Below, one piece after another: positions 11,530-22,470 of a DNA stretch of 64,000 nt. Position numbers and translations under genes: made by a program. Positions within the stretch are counted from its first letter, which is position 1; every line of letters starts with the position of its first letter. Source of the stretch: Plectrocnemia conspersa (Eukaryota > Arthropoda > Insecta > Trichoptera > Polycentropodidae); NCBI GenBank assembly GCA_009617715.1, contig VTFK01000194.1:794783-858782 (forward strand), read 5' to 3'. The notes beneath the pieces were generated by a model. That model was given only the letters and a program-made list of their open reading frames with translations. It was not told where the DNA came from and made no database searches.

Positions 11530-13189
11530 TTAACCCAGATATGCCCACTGTCCCATGGGTAGGACACTAAACTTGTGTCACTGTTTTTTATAATTATGAC
11601 GTTTTTATTACTTTTACACGAGTCAAAACGTGAATGAACTCATAAAAGGGTCTAATAATAAATCCTAAACAATAAAATCCGGAATATTGTTAAGTATAGT
11701 GTTGTTTGTCGTCTGTTGAAGTTATGCTGTTTTTTTCGCGTCGAAATTATTGATAATGAGTCGTCCAAAGTGAGTTTCTTTTTATTATATTTTTATAAAA
11801 TAAATGTTTTCAGTTTAATATTAGTCTAAGCAAATAGTTTCTGAAAGTATTTTGTTTATTGATACATCGGTTATTGTAGTAAATTGGTACCAAACATCGT
11901 TGTCCTACACATGGGACAGTGGGAAGCGGCTTTTTTTTTATTTTTTTTTTTTTTTAGGAATATGAAATTACACAAGATCGTAGAATATTTGATAAATGCA
12001 AACCAGGATAAAAGTATAATTAATATACTGCCTCCGATAAATAGTTGTGAAGATATAACTGACGAAGATGATGGAAATTTAACTGATGAAGATAATGGAA
12101 ATAAAGATGAAAACTCAATAAACAGTCTTTCTACCGGCCAACTATTGTCTGAATGTGAACAAGTGATGAGAAACAATTTTAGTGATAGTGATAGTGATTT
12201 TAACGTTTTTTTTTCCATTATTTCTAAAGAGAAAACCAAATTAGCAAGAAAGAAGAAAAAAATAGTAGAATAGAAATTAGCTGATATTAGAACCTACATA
12301 TGAAAAATGGCCAAATATGCACTTTGTAAATAATAATCCAAGTCCGATGGATATTTTTGTCTTATTTATTGATGGTCTCATAATTAAATTATTTGTCAAT
12401 GATTTTATACTAGGTATTCTCAAAAAGACCGTAAATTTATAAAGGTATCCTAGCCAAATGACTTCAATTGATACAATGAATTTACGGGTGGAATAGATCG
12501 TGTTGATCAGAACGTAAGTTTATATAAAACATCTATAAGAGGAAAAAATGATATTTTCCCATTATTACACATATTCTTGATACTGCAGAACAAAACGCAT
12601 GGTAAATTTATAAAAAAACGGGCGAAAGATCAGATAATTTGAATTTCTGTAGGCGAATTGTGACCAACATATTAAAATGATATGGACAAAATTCACAACA
12701 TGTAAAAGGACGAGTATCTGCAAAAAAAAAAAATATTGACATACGATACGATAGAACGGAACATCTAATTATAATTCATCAAAAACAAACCAAATGTGCA
12801 CATTGCCACTGTAAATGTATGACAAGGTGTAGAAAATGTGATGTTGGATTGCACACCAAATGTTTTATCGATTACCATAAAGCAAATTTTTTTTAATTTG
12901 TTTTAATATTTTTTTATATGTTAAAATTTATTATTGATAATTTTGTGACAATTTACATATTAACAACTATTAAATGTGTTGTAATATATGAAATATCTTA
13001 ATTTTTTTATTATTTTTTTAATACCCCATTGCCCACTGACCTACAGGTAGGATGGCACTTTTCCGGAAAACTAATGGCGATTAATTTTTTATTTTATTTT
13101 TTATATTGATTTTATATATATATAAAGCAAATTCATTGATCAAAATAAAATTTTAAGAGAACAAAATTTGCTGGGCATATCTGGGTTAA
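11530..13189 (+). mobile_element. piggyBac-like transposon, internally deleted
   Basis: TTAA duplications (11530-11533 and 13186-13189) flank perfect 14-bp inverted repeats, CCCAGATATGCCCA at 11534-11547 and its complement at 13172-13185. A subterminal motif around CCCACTGTCCCATGGG occurs at 11544-11568, inverted at 11902-11923, and in a diverged form at 13031-13058. Inside are recognisable parts of a piggyBac transposase in plus orientation: an acidic N-terminal region, the GGIDRVDQ motif and the C-terminal cysteine/histidine-rich domain. At 1660 bp the element is shorter than an autonomous copy and its frame is broken, so it is non-autonomous. A 112-bp derivative lies at 20240-20351. Confidence 0.93.
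11884..12896 (+). pseudogene. piggyBac transposase remnant
   Basis: The piggyBac transposase excises and inserts the element at TTAA using three catalytic aspartates. An open part at 11884-12273 carries an acidic stretch with two ITDED/LTDED-like motifs, typical of the N-terminal region. The frame holding GGIDRVDQ (12487-12510) corresponds to the motif with the third catalytic aspartate (GGVDxxDQ in the family). From 12549 to the TAA at 12894 another frame reads through NAW..IYKKTGE, an RYDRTEH segment, and a cysteine/histidine-rich end (spaced CAHCHCKC, CRKC, LHTKCF, DYH) that matches the family's zinc-binding domain. Defects are a frameshift in the A run near 12543-12548 and stops at 12549, 12603 and 12678. 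Only about 210 bases separate the N-terminal part from GGID, so the core with the first two catalytic aspartates is mostly deleted. Confidence 0.88.
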
Positions 13190-15239
13190 TGATCACATAA
13201 ATTGTATAACATAGCTTATATTTGTTTATGAGTATTTTTTCTATATTATGGATGTTTTTATATATCGAGAAAAATATCGTCATATAAGACAAACCAGCGA
13301 CCCTTCCCTCAAAGAGCAGCGCTAATTGAAAAGTAAGCATTAAAAGCAAAACTGACAAGGGATCTCTCCCAACACACAATAGACGATCCGACGTCATTGT
13401 CGAGAGTGAAATATTAATCTCGTTGCGCAACCGGAGGTCCCAAAACCCCGTCTTTCCATACCCTTTGAAGTACATACACATAATAGCTGCTCCACGTTCG
13501 AGTGTTACGGAGGCGAGCAAATGTACATCGAAGATTAGTCTTTAGTTTCTATTGTTCCAAACCGCGGCACCGTTTCAGCTACAGGCGCCCCTATTTTAGT
13601 TTGCTTTTCTAGATTTGCAAAGAAGGGGGAAAAACTGTAAAAGGACTATAGTTGCACCTGGGTTGTACTAAATTACGCTTGTTTGCAGGTTACACTGGGG
13701 TCGCGGGTTAGGTTGTTCGAGTGATTGATTGTCGCAACAGGGGGTCCCCGTTTTGGCGCCCCATAGCGGGGTCTCCGCCACCCCGTGACGACACTTTCGT
13801 CCTTTGAAAAGAAAGCCATTAGTTAATGTATGCGCAGAAGTACAATTTTCAAAGCGGAACGAATGATGACGTTATAAGTGGAGGTATTATACATTTTTAC
13901 GATTCCTATTTGCGGAGTGATGACTGACGAGTATTTTTCATTTTATATGTACATTGATAGATTCAAAACCACGAATTCAAGGTCAATGTCAATATTACCA
14001 TTTGTGCATAAGTCTGTACTCCTGTTTCAATAGATTTAAATCAATGAAAAGTATTGGATAATATTATTTACCTTTGGATCTGGTTGTGGTTATTTCAAGA
14101 TTAAGGGATTTTAAAGTATCTCAGCAGCTTGAAACAATACTTATTTAAGCAAACGTTACCGCATAAATTATTTTCAGCATTTCATTTGCGAATTCTAAGG
14201 TAAATCAAGATGTGTATCTCCGGTGGTACGGCATGAAGTGAGCGATCAGATTAAAAGGCATTGTCGGCTATCACCTCTCGACGTGATTTAACACGGGCGC
14301 GGGTCGGGCTTAATTCGGGCTCATATCAGATTTATGCGGAAACAAAAAGACCCCTCGTTGGGCTGACGGATTCATTGTTAGGAACCGGAAGTGGAAAACG
14401 TTAACGTGGAGGGAGGGGAGAGGAGAGGAGAAGCGTCGCGACGCCGAAGCGGAAGGCGGCGTGAAGCTTTCAAACAATACGCGACGTTTCGTATAGTGGA
14501 GTTAAATTAATAATACAACATATATACATATACGCTAACTAAGTTTAATGCACGTACTATTACGTATATTTAATACAACGTATGTAATCTTGTATGAAAA
14601 TCAATATTACATACGTTTTCTTACAATATGCAGTCATATATTTTAAGCAAATAAGCGACATTGTTCTTAAATTTAGTGAAGTAAAACATTACTTAAGTAA
14701 ATTTAAGATTTTTTTTAAATGTAGAATCTTTAAATGTAAAATGTAAAATGTTTAAAATGTACATCAAATATAGATAATTAAAAATATTACTAAAAATCAT
14801 ATATTACTTGTGAAGCTCGAACGTTTTCATTAGTTTTATTGAGAAATGTCTCTTTCTGTTTGAATACAGAAAAGTTGTTTTTATTCTTAAAAAAATATGT
14901 AATTATTAATAATTTGATTTTCATATACCTATTAATTTTTTTTTCACTCAAAATTATGTAAACGTTACGTGTCTGATATTGATTAAAACGTCACATTTGG
15001 ATTTTGGTAATTTATTACGACAGTGCGAGTGTGACCTGTGAGTTTTAAAGGTTAATTAGGCCATATAGCATTACATAATCTACGCAATCCATTACGAAAT
15101 TGGTTTGGATTTAATCTTAATTAACATAAATTATTATAAATATCATTTTAATTAAAAAAATATATACCATTTATAATTTCTTAAAATAAGTTATTTCCTC
15201 TTAATTAATATGTTAATATTATATATTAGAAGTATGCAT
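13190..15239. other. Non-coding DNA with two less AT-rich islands
   Basis: Islands at about 13290-13830 and 14200-14510; the second includes a purine-rich GGAGGGGAGAGGAG stretch near 14407-14430. A minus-strand open frame at 13140-13520 runs across the piggyBac right end and is not credible as a gene. From 14511 to 15239 the DNA is AT-rich with nothing recognised. Confidence 0.45.
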
Positions 15240-16610
15240 AGAGTTCACTCGTAGATAGAAAAATATAATATTTTTTGATTTATTTATATAAAAATAATAT
15301 ATACAAAAAATGAAAAATACAATCAATCTTATGCGTTCATCCCTTCATACATATCCCATTATCGAAAAAATTGTTTGAACGTAGGCATTGCTAATAGAAA
15401 TTGATAAAATGTGACTGACAGATTTTGATAGTTCGCTGAAAATTTTTTCAGCAGAAAATATTTTCCCCCATTTTTTATTGGTTGGTAAATCAAGCGATTT
15501 GATTTCAGAATAGATATTTTTGAAAAAGCAAATATCATATAATTTATCTGTGCCTAATTTAACATTTACATATTTCGCGGCATTTAAAATTTTCGTTCTT
15601 AAGATTGATATCTGCAAAATATTTAAATAAACATTTTTCAAATTCATATGAATTTTCAAAATAATCAATAGTTTTTATGGTTATTTTTTTGCTATGCAAA
15701 TAGATTTTTGCTTTTCATAGGCAGTCAGAAAACTTAAACTCGTTCACTTTGCTACCAAAATATTGATCTTTCAATAGATGACATTATGTCAAGCAATTCG
15801 AACCATACAATTTTATAATTTTCAAATTGTACATAATTGCCATAAAACGGTACACAAAGTGAATTTAATATTTAGCTAAATATAAATTATTTTCATTGCC
15901 ATGAATCCTATCTTCACTATCTTTCACAAATTCCAAAACAAACGTCGAGTTTGCATTTTTAAGACAATTTAATACATTTTTAACAATTGTCTCTGATGTA
16001 GCGTTCGAAACCTTAAAACATATTTTGAATTCCTTTTATTAAGTAAAAATACTGAACTGCGATCGGAACTTTTTTTATTGCCTTTGTCTGATGCATCGTT
16101 TGCAAAGAAGAAGAAGATTTTGTCGTTATTAACTCAATGCAGTGGCGTAGCTACCAATTTATTAGGCGGAAATGCCCCCGGGCGGCACTTGCTTGGGGGC
16201 GGCATATTCGCGATGGGATCATATAGTGTGGTCCTTAACCCTGAATGTACTAAAACATATATAAACTCACGAATAACAAGAGCTTAATAATAACCAATTT
16301 ATTATTTTAAGTCCTCCCACAATAGATTTATTTTTAGAATTTATGGAATCGTGGTGGAGCAATAAATGATTTTTTCTTACAGTCACTTTTCTTACAGTAA
16401 CTTTTAAATCTTGATTTTTTAATATTTCTATTATTTCCGCTTTTACTTCATCGAGAGTATTTTGTTTGGAATAATTACGAGATTAACTGATCTTTAGTAG
16501 ATTTTATTGCAAAATATTTTTGTTGTTACAATGAGTTCTTAACGCCTTTTATTGTAAATTTGATATTGCACAACACACATTCTAGTTTTTTATCATTTTT
16601 CAGCCACATA
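15240..16610 (-). pseudogene. hAT-like transposase remnant
   Basis: On the minus strand, translated fragments run from a zinc-finger-like start near 16600 (WLKNDKKLECVLC, a C-x2-C pair at about 16568-16579) through a central segment (about 15900-16030, frame interrupted) to an open frame at 15345-15668. That frame ends HILSISISNAYVQTIFS followed by a stop and a DERIR-like segment. This resembles the hAT C-terminal dimerisation region, where a serine-asparagine-phenylalanine-valine motif precedes FS and W.DER. Stops and frame changes are frequent and about 1.2 kb remains, shorter than an intact transposase. A piece beginning CAGTGGCGTAGC at 16139 appears to be inserted within it. The family call rests on motif pattern only. 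Confidence 0.55.
16139..16230 (+). mobile_element. hAT-like terminal fragment
   Basis: It begins CAGTGGCGTAGCTACC, a sequence type common at hAT element ends, and continues with G- and C-run-rich sequence. It interrupts the transposase remnant on the other strand. No matching inverted end and no target-site duplication was found, so its right limit is approximate. Confidence 0.4.
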
Positions 16611-16612
16611 CA

Positions 16613-16766
16613 ATCAAGTCATTTGCGGGGAGAGGGGGGGGGGCAATAGAAGGCATTTGCCCCCCTTGAATTTGGCCAAAAAATGCATGTCATTTAATTA
16701 AATATTATAAATATTAATAGAAGAGAACTATTAAAAAAAGCTAGAAAAATCTGAAATGACATTTTT
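16613..16766. mobile_element. G-rich MITE, diverged copy
   Basis: It contains a long G run followed by CATTTGCCCCCCTTGAATTT and ends near AAATGACATTTTTT. It aligns in the same orientation with 16927-17103, but its outermost bases are degraded. Confidence 0.5.
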
Positions 16767-16926
16767 TGATTCTAAACTAGAAATTCTTTGGTTATCCCTC
16801 TAAGAAAATCTAATTTTTATTTAATATTTTTGTTTTGCAAAATTTCCAAGCAACAATATATTACAGCATAAACTTAGCAGTATATGTCCATCTATCAAAC
16901 AGGGCATCTTAACAACATTCAAAAGA

Positions 16927-17103
16927 CAGGGACGTAATTTGGGGGAGGGGGGGGGTATTTGCCCCTTGAATTTTACCAGAAAAATTCGTCATTTAATGAA
17001 ATACTATTAATCTTAATGAAATCGAAATATTAAAAAGAAGACCATTGACTGGCCAACTTTTTCCATCCCTCCCCCAATAGAAAAAGTTAAAATGACATCC
17101 CTG
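16927..17103. mobile_element. G-rich hAT-like MITE
   Basis: Ends CAGGGACGTAATTT and, in reverse complement, CAGGGATGTCATTTT enclose a 177-bp non-coding element. It has a G-rich left part (GGGGGAGGGGGGGGG) and a C-rich right part (CCCTCCCCC) that can pair. CAGGG ends and non-coding content fit hAT-type MITEs. No clear 8-base target duplication is visible. Confidence 0.6.
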
Positions 17104-17671
17104 ATTGATGATGATAAATATTATATAAAAAAAAAATATTTTTATATAATACATAAATTATGAAATAATTAAATTATATAGTCATAGCAAATCTATAAAT
17201 ATGTTCGTATATGTATATAATAATAACAAACTGACTTATTTAATAAAATACAACAATATCATTATCGCGCATTATATTAGTTCAATTATTTTTACTGATT
17301 AATGTAATACAATTTTATTGATAATTGCAATAATATGTAGGACTAAATAAATCAAATTATTTATGGGTTGTAATTTACTATTCATATGTATTGATTTTGT
17401 AACGACTACGATATTATACATTTACATAATCGGAATAAAAAACACAGGCGCATTTAAATGTATCCTGAAGTTAATTAAATACCATAAATTATTCTTAGAT
17501 TGCCGTCACCATTTTTAGGCAGTAAGAAATTTACTGTAAATTTTAATTAACACAGTAAATTTATTAGAAAATAGATTACAACGTAATGATTTCCAAATTA
17601 TCTTTTACGTGGATAAAATTGGAATTATAGGGAATTAGAACACAATTGTTGGTCATTGAGATTATATGACC
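17104..17671. other. AT-rich stretch, nothing recognised
   Basis: AT-rich sequence between the MITE and the SINE, without reading frames or repeats that could be identified. Confidence 0.55.
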
Positions 17672-18010
17672 AGCACGATAGATCAGTGGTGTAAGTAGAT
17701 GGCTAACACTTAAAAAACGTGGGCCAAAATCTCAGTTTTAAATTTCTATCGTGTCTGAGAGATCAGAATTAGTGATTATAATATAATTCTAATTCCAATC
17801 GAGCATCATAGATTAGGTTTTTCTGGAAATTACTAAGCTCACAGATAAATAGATAGTTTGTGCATATGGGCATATATTGATTGTAAGCTGTATTAATGTA
17901 ATATATAATAATCACTGATTTCAGTCTGGCATTTCACTATACACTGATTGTTGCATTGGACCAAGTCTTGTTGTGTTGCAAGCAAAAATTTACAATAAAT
18001 TAATAAAATA
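17672..18010 (+). mobile_element. tRNA-derived SINE
   Basis: An A-box-like TAGATCAGTGGT at 17679-17690 (10 of 12 consensus positions) is followed 43 bases later by a degraded B box at 17722-17732. This is the spacing of a tRNA gene promoter. A tRNA-unrelated body follows, then a 3' tail (from about 17946) with a GATTGTTGCATTGGACC segment and TTTACAATAAATTAATAAAA. The tail resembles the 3' end of the LINE at 27770-29231. Related copies in the opposite orientation are at 20900-20990 and 48309-48603. Confidence 0.6.
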
Positions 18011-20016
18011 CTATGTCATCTAGCGAAATTTATATTTAAAAAATGTATTTAATAGCTAAGCTTAAATTAATCACATTGATATTTATCTATATAACAAGAT
18101 GTGATCAATCCATAAAATGTTGATGAAAATCATCAATCAAATATCGTACTTTTTATGCATTGTTCAAATATTATTATCATATTACTGAGTATAACTTATT
18201 TTATAAAGCTTCCAAAGTATTTACATCGAAGTTCCTTACTCTTAGCATCGACTAAGCTGCGTTTTTAGTGTAAATTTTCAGAATGCTTTGAGATCATTGA
18301 TAATTTACTTTTGAAGACAGGAAATCAGCAAATACTTAAAGTAAAAATGAACAAAAAAATATAATCTTAAGCTGAAAGCATCTTTATTGTGAACATATGG
18401 CATCTATCTAAAAGTTAATTAATTCAGCAATTTTGTATACATTTGAATGAAGAATATTCACGTAGCTTTGAAACACCTGTTCATAACACAGGGCGCACCC
18501 ATAACAATTAACCTATCTACTACATGCATGAAAATGCGGTCAAGCTTAACACAAAGGATTTATTATATAATATTATATTTATTATTATTTCCACTGTTAC
18601 TTAATTAAAATAATTATTAAGTAGCAAGATTGAACGGCGTATATTCAGAAGAAAATATAACACCCTCACTTAACGGATTTACACAATGCTCTGTTACACC
18701 TTGCAACCCTCCATACATACTTTAACGAACCTTTTCAAGGTATTTGCATCCCGTCAAAGCTTTCCGCATTAATCATCGCCCGCTTTCGTTTGTTTGTAAG
18801 TCATTATCTACGACTTGGAAGTCACGGTTCTTCGGCGGTGCGTGCTTACATCCATCAAACGTTACCGCATTCGTGGAAACCTTTAATTTCACTTTCCCCG
18901 AGCCAATTTTTTAAACTAATAATTTAACCTAAGCTCGAGCTACTATGAATGTTGATGAAACACACGCTGAGTCAATTGTTCACTCAGTTGTCGCAACACG
19001 TGGCGGAATGTTTTAGTTAAATTTAATTAATTGTGTGATGAAACAAGGGAGGTAATGCGCGAAGTTTCAATTAATGTGTTCATTATTAATTAAGGTAGAC
19101 AACCATTATGAGTTCATGTATTGTTATAATAAATAAACAACGATCATATTTATAAATTATATATAGACAGAGACAACATTGAGTAGATATTATTTGTTTA
19201 AGCCCTTAAAATAACTTTCTATAAAATGTTAATACTATATTAAAAATATAATATGTAACTAAATTAGTTATGGAATATCAAATTTAAGTTCAATATATGA
19301 TAACTTTGTAATTTATGGCGAATATACACATATTTAAATGCAATATACGTAGCACAATGGTATCATGTATGCTGGATCCCAATTGTCGAAGTTCTTTGTT
19401 CTCGTGCCATTGAGCTTGTTTCGGAAAGCAACAGTGTTTTCGAATGGAAATAGAGATTTTCCCGCAGCGTTGACGGTGAAAATCGTCGGAATTTTCCGTA
19501 CCGGGACGTGACCAAATCAGATATTCACGTCAGACGTTCGCCCCGGGCTACCGGGTCACGGGACGACAGAGAGAAAACATTTTTTTTTGATCAAATAGAA
19601 GACCAATGGATAATTTGGATGACGTCGATTTAGAAGAGATTTCCTCTCGTCGCGGAGTCGTAAAAGAAAAAAAACTGCGTGCGATCCGTGCGAAATTGGT
19701 CGTTTGATAAAAATATGTAAATGCGGTAATTACATTTCTGGATGGAAAGGCGAGTAGAATTACTAATAAATTACTGATGTAAGATATATGATAATTAAAA
19801 TAGTGAAACTGTTATATTTATAGCATATTATTCAAGTTTGTTAAACTTATAATGATTTTGAGTATTTTTCTTTTAATTATATATTTATATAATCAAAATA
19901 CAATTTAATTTATTTTACCAAAAATAAATATAAAATACATTTAAGTTTATGCTACGTTTTGTTTTTAATATCGCACATATGTAAATATGTTATTTCTCTA
20001 TAAAAAAAATATTATT
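18011..20016. other. Non-coding DNA with two islands
   Basis: AT-rich with less AT-biased islands near 18650-19010 and 19370-19740. The second island contains CCCGGGCTACCGGGTCACGGG around 19541-19561. No open frame of note and no repeats identified. Confidence 0.45.
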
Positions 20017-20020
20017 ACAT

Positions 20021-20877
20021 AGAGTACGCTCGGGATAAGGATGTCGGTTTGTTATTGTGTGCGTGTACAATGTATATGAGAGGGAGAAGCGATGTAGCGT
20101 GTACTTCGTTATCTCGCTTTCTCTTTTAAGGACAGTCGCTGAATCGTCAACGCTGGTATTCGTCATTTAAGTGCAGTGTGGCACAGAAGTTCGATCTTCT
20201 CTATTGATTTATTTTAAATAATTTTGTGTTGATATTGGTTTAACCCAGATATGCCACTGTTCCATGGGTAGGTCACTAAACTCGTGCCACTGTTTTTTAT
20301 TTATAAATGAAATTTTAAGAGAACAAAATTTCTTGGGAATATCTGGGTTAATTGATATCAAGGCTTCAAATATACACTGTAAGTTATTCGTTCTCTTACC
20401 CGTGGATTAAAATATTTTAATTATTTTACCATTATTCCGTAGGTTGTTGGTTTTTTTACACTATTCTCTGTAAGGCTTAAAAAAGTTATTATTCTTATCG
20501 TTGAGCCAATGATAATTTTTTAATTTATTCAATGGATTCTAATGATTTAATAGAGTCGTCGAGCCATTAAACAATCTGCGAATAATTTCCCCATTTTATA
20601 TTTTTTTGCTTTTGAAGAATAGCTAAGGACTTCATTATTTTTTTGACTAGTGAAAGATTTTGAATTTTGCAAATATTTAATTAATTACATCAATGTCTGG
20701 TTTCTTCGATTATATAATATATTTTTAATTCTCCGTTGAAATTTTCAACTTAGTATGTTAAATAAACATATATTTTCTTTTAAAATAAAAAAAATAAATA
20801 TTCTGAGCGAAATTGTTTTGAGCCACACAGTTCACGCACACAATAACAAACCGGAATCCTTATCCCGAGCGTACTCT
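20021..20877. mobile_element. 857-bp DNA transposon with 45-bp TIRs
   Basis: The left end (20021-20065) begins AGAGTACGCTCGGGATAAGG. The last 45 bases (20833-20877) are its reverse complement with only two mismatches. Flanks read ACAT on both sides (20017-20020 and 20878-20881), suggesting a 4-base target duplication; shifting the boundary by one base gives TA instead. The inside has no transposase frame, so the element is non-autonomous. The superfamily is undecided. The 112-bp piggyBac MITE at 20240-20351 is inserted in it, so this element is older than that insertion. Confidence 0.88.
20240..20351 (+). mobile_element. 112-bp piggyBac MITE
   Basis: TTAA at both ends encloses CCCAGATATGCCA on the left and GGGAATATCTGGG on the right. 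The left 58 bases match 11534-11592 and the right 45 or so match 13141-13185 of the larger piggyBac-like element, joined directly. It is therefore a deletion derivative that keeps only the ends needed for mobilisation. It is nested in the 857-bp transposon. Confidence 0.9.
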
Positions 20878-20899
20878 ACATATGTATGTATGTACATTT

Positions 20900-20990
20900 T
20901 AAAACCTAAGCTGTGATGTATATTTATGTAATGATTACTAATTTCGAGCTCTCAGACACAAGTATAAAATAAATTTAAAAACTAAGGTAA
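20900..20990 (-). mobile_element. SINE fragment
   Basis: Read on the minus strand it contains GTGTCTGAGAGCTCGAAATTAG and a following CATCACAGCTTAGGTTTT, matching 17750-17822 of the SINE. Both ends are truncated, and it lies 23 bases from the 857-bp transposon. Confidence 0.55.
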
Positions 20991-21639
20991 GTATAAGATT
21001 TAAATCCAGATTATCAGGGGTATGTTTTACAGTACTGTCAAAAACATTGCTATCTCCAATAAATACTGTCTTTTGAATTTTAAAAATACCTTTTCGTAAA
21101 TGAAAACTTTTAAAAAATATTCGCCTAAAATCAATAAAATGTATCTAAATTGAAAATATAAATTTACAAATCATACATATATTTTTTGCCATTTTAATAA
21201 ATGATAAAAGACTCAAAAATTTACATAAAACGCATTTTATGTAAATTGTTGGGTTGGAATTATATTGTATCATATGTCATAAACAATATGAAAAAAATTG
21301 TTACTCAAAACAATAATATCAACGAAATGCAAAAATAAGAGATGTAACTAATGATCGCAATAATCATATCTATTTCAGAAATAAAAGTAATTTTATAAAC
21401 ATACTAATAATATAAAATATACTTTACATGTTTATTTTTATTTTTTAGTTTTTTATGTTTATAATTTGTTGAAAAATAAGAATATAAAATAAAACACTAC
21501 AAAACGAAATAAAACTTAAAATATAGAGTAAATTCCACTGAAGATATTTCAAAATATTTTTGTAATATTTTCTGGTATGAAAATAAGTGTTCTTTAATTA
21601 TTGTTTTTTATTATTAGGTTAAAATGCATTGTATTATAT
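20991..21639. other. AT-rich stretch, nothing recognised
   Basis: AT-rich sequence without supported features. Confidence 0.55.
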
Positions 21640-22470
21640 TTTATTTTGAAAAGTTTATTTTGAATGCTATATTTCATAGCTTTACTTCAAACCGTGCAAG
21701 CATATTTTAAAATTGGTCAAATTAAATGTTCATAGATAAAGATTTTTTTATAGTTAGCGTGCTTTTACTAATAAATATCGGTCTATCAGCCGCAATGGCG
21801 GCGAGGCCTTTAGAGCAAAGTTGCAAAATATGTTTATTAAATTTAAGCTTTGAGTCCAATTGTAATCACAAGTATTTAATGCTTATTTTACATTTAACAT
21901 ACATCTCTGTTCATTTCAAAGAGGTGGTGGCAGAGTTTAACTACGTTTTGTAAAAATAACTGCTTCTGTTCTAATTTGGTTGATTTTAATTTTCCTCCTC
22001 TCAAAATATTTATTTAAGATTTTGTAATTTATTCGCGATTTGACATACAATAGATAAACGCGTATTTTTTATTTATATGGTATCATTTCTATACAAAATA
22101 AAGAGAAACGGCCTGAAAATACTTCCCTGAGGAGCTATAGCTAGAATTTTACGCGGTAACAAGTGTTTATAATTTAGTGAAACAACATAGATTTTATTTC
22201 AGATATGAGCATATTAGGCGTATCATATAATCAGGGATTTTGTATTTGTATAGTTTATGAATTAAATCGTCATTGCATATGGTGTTTAAAGCTTTTTCTA
22301 TATCTAACATTAAAAGCCCCGTACTTTTTCATATAAAAAATAGCGCATGTATGTTTCGTTAAACTTTTTGTTATGTTGTCAAGTGATTTTTGCTGTTTGT
22401 TAATAAATTTATTCCCCAAAAAATATTTAAAACGCATAAAGATTATTTTTTAAATACTATGCTAAATTAC
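21640..22470 (-). pseudogene. Jockey-type LINE reverse transcriptase remnant
   Basis: The minus strand, read across frame changes, gives successive reverse transcriptase landmarks. These are LDIEKALNTI (motif A, near 22300) followed by a DDLIHKLYKYKIPDYMIRLI-like segment, then PQGSIFRPFLFILY (motif B, near 22100-22130). After these come a KTEAVIFTKR-like segment (about 21950-21975) and LDSKLKFNKHIL with downstream KS-rich sequence (about 21740-21870). The order and spacing fit the second open frame of Jockey-superfamily non-LTR retrotransposons. Several stops and frameshifts, and the missing 5' half, make it dead. The plus-strand open frame at 21726-21953 is its antisense shadow. Confidence 0.7.

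Noticed and set aside
11871..12239. 122-codon minus-strand frame
   Set aside because: Antisense to the acidic N-terminal part of the piggyBac transposase; the low-complexity A/T run explains part of it.
13140..13520. 126-codon minus-strand open frame
   Set aside because: It reads through the right terminal repeat of the piggyBac-like element into host sequence, with no domain and no codon bias.
21726..21953. Plus-strand frame that looks like a secreted peptide
   Set aside because: It is antisense to the minus-strand LINE reverse transcriptase remnant, which explains the open frame.
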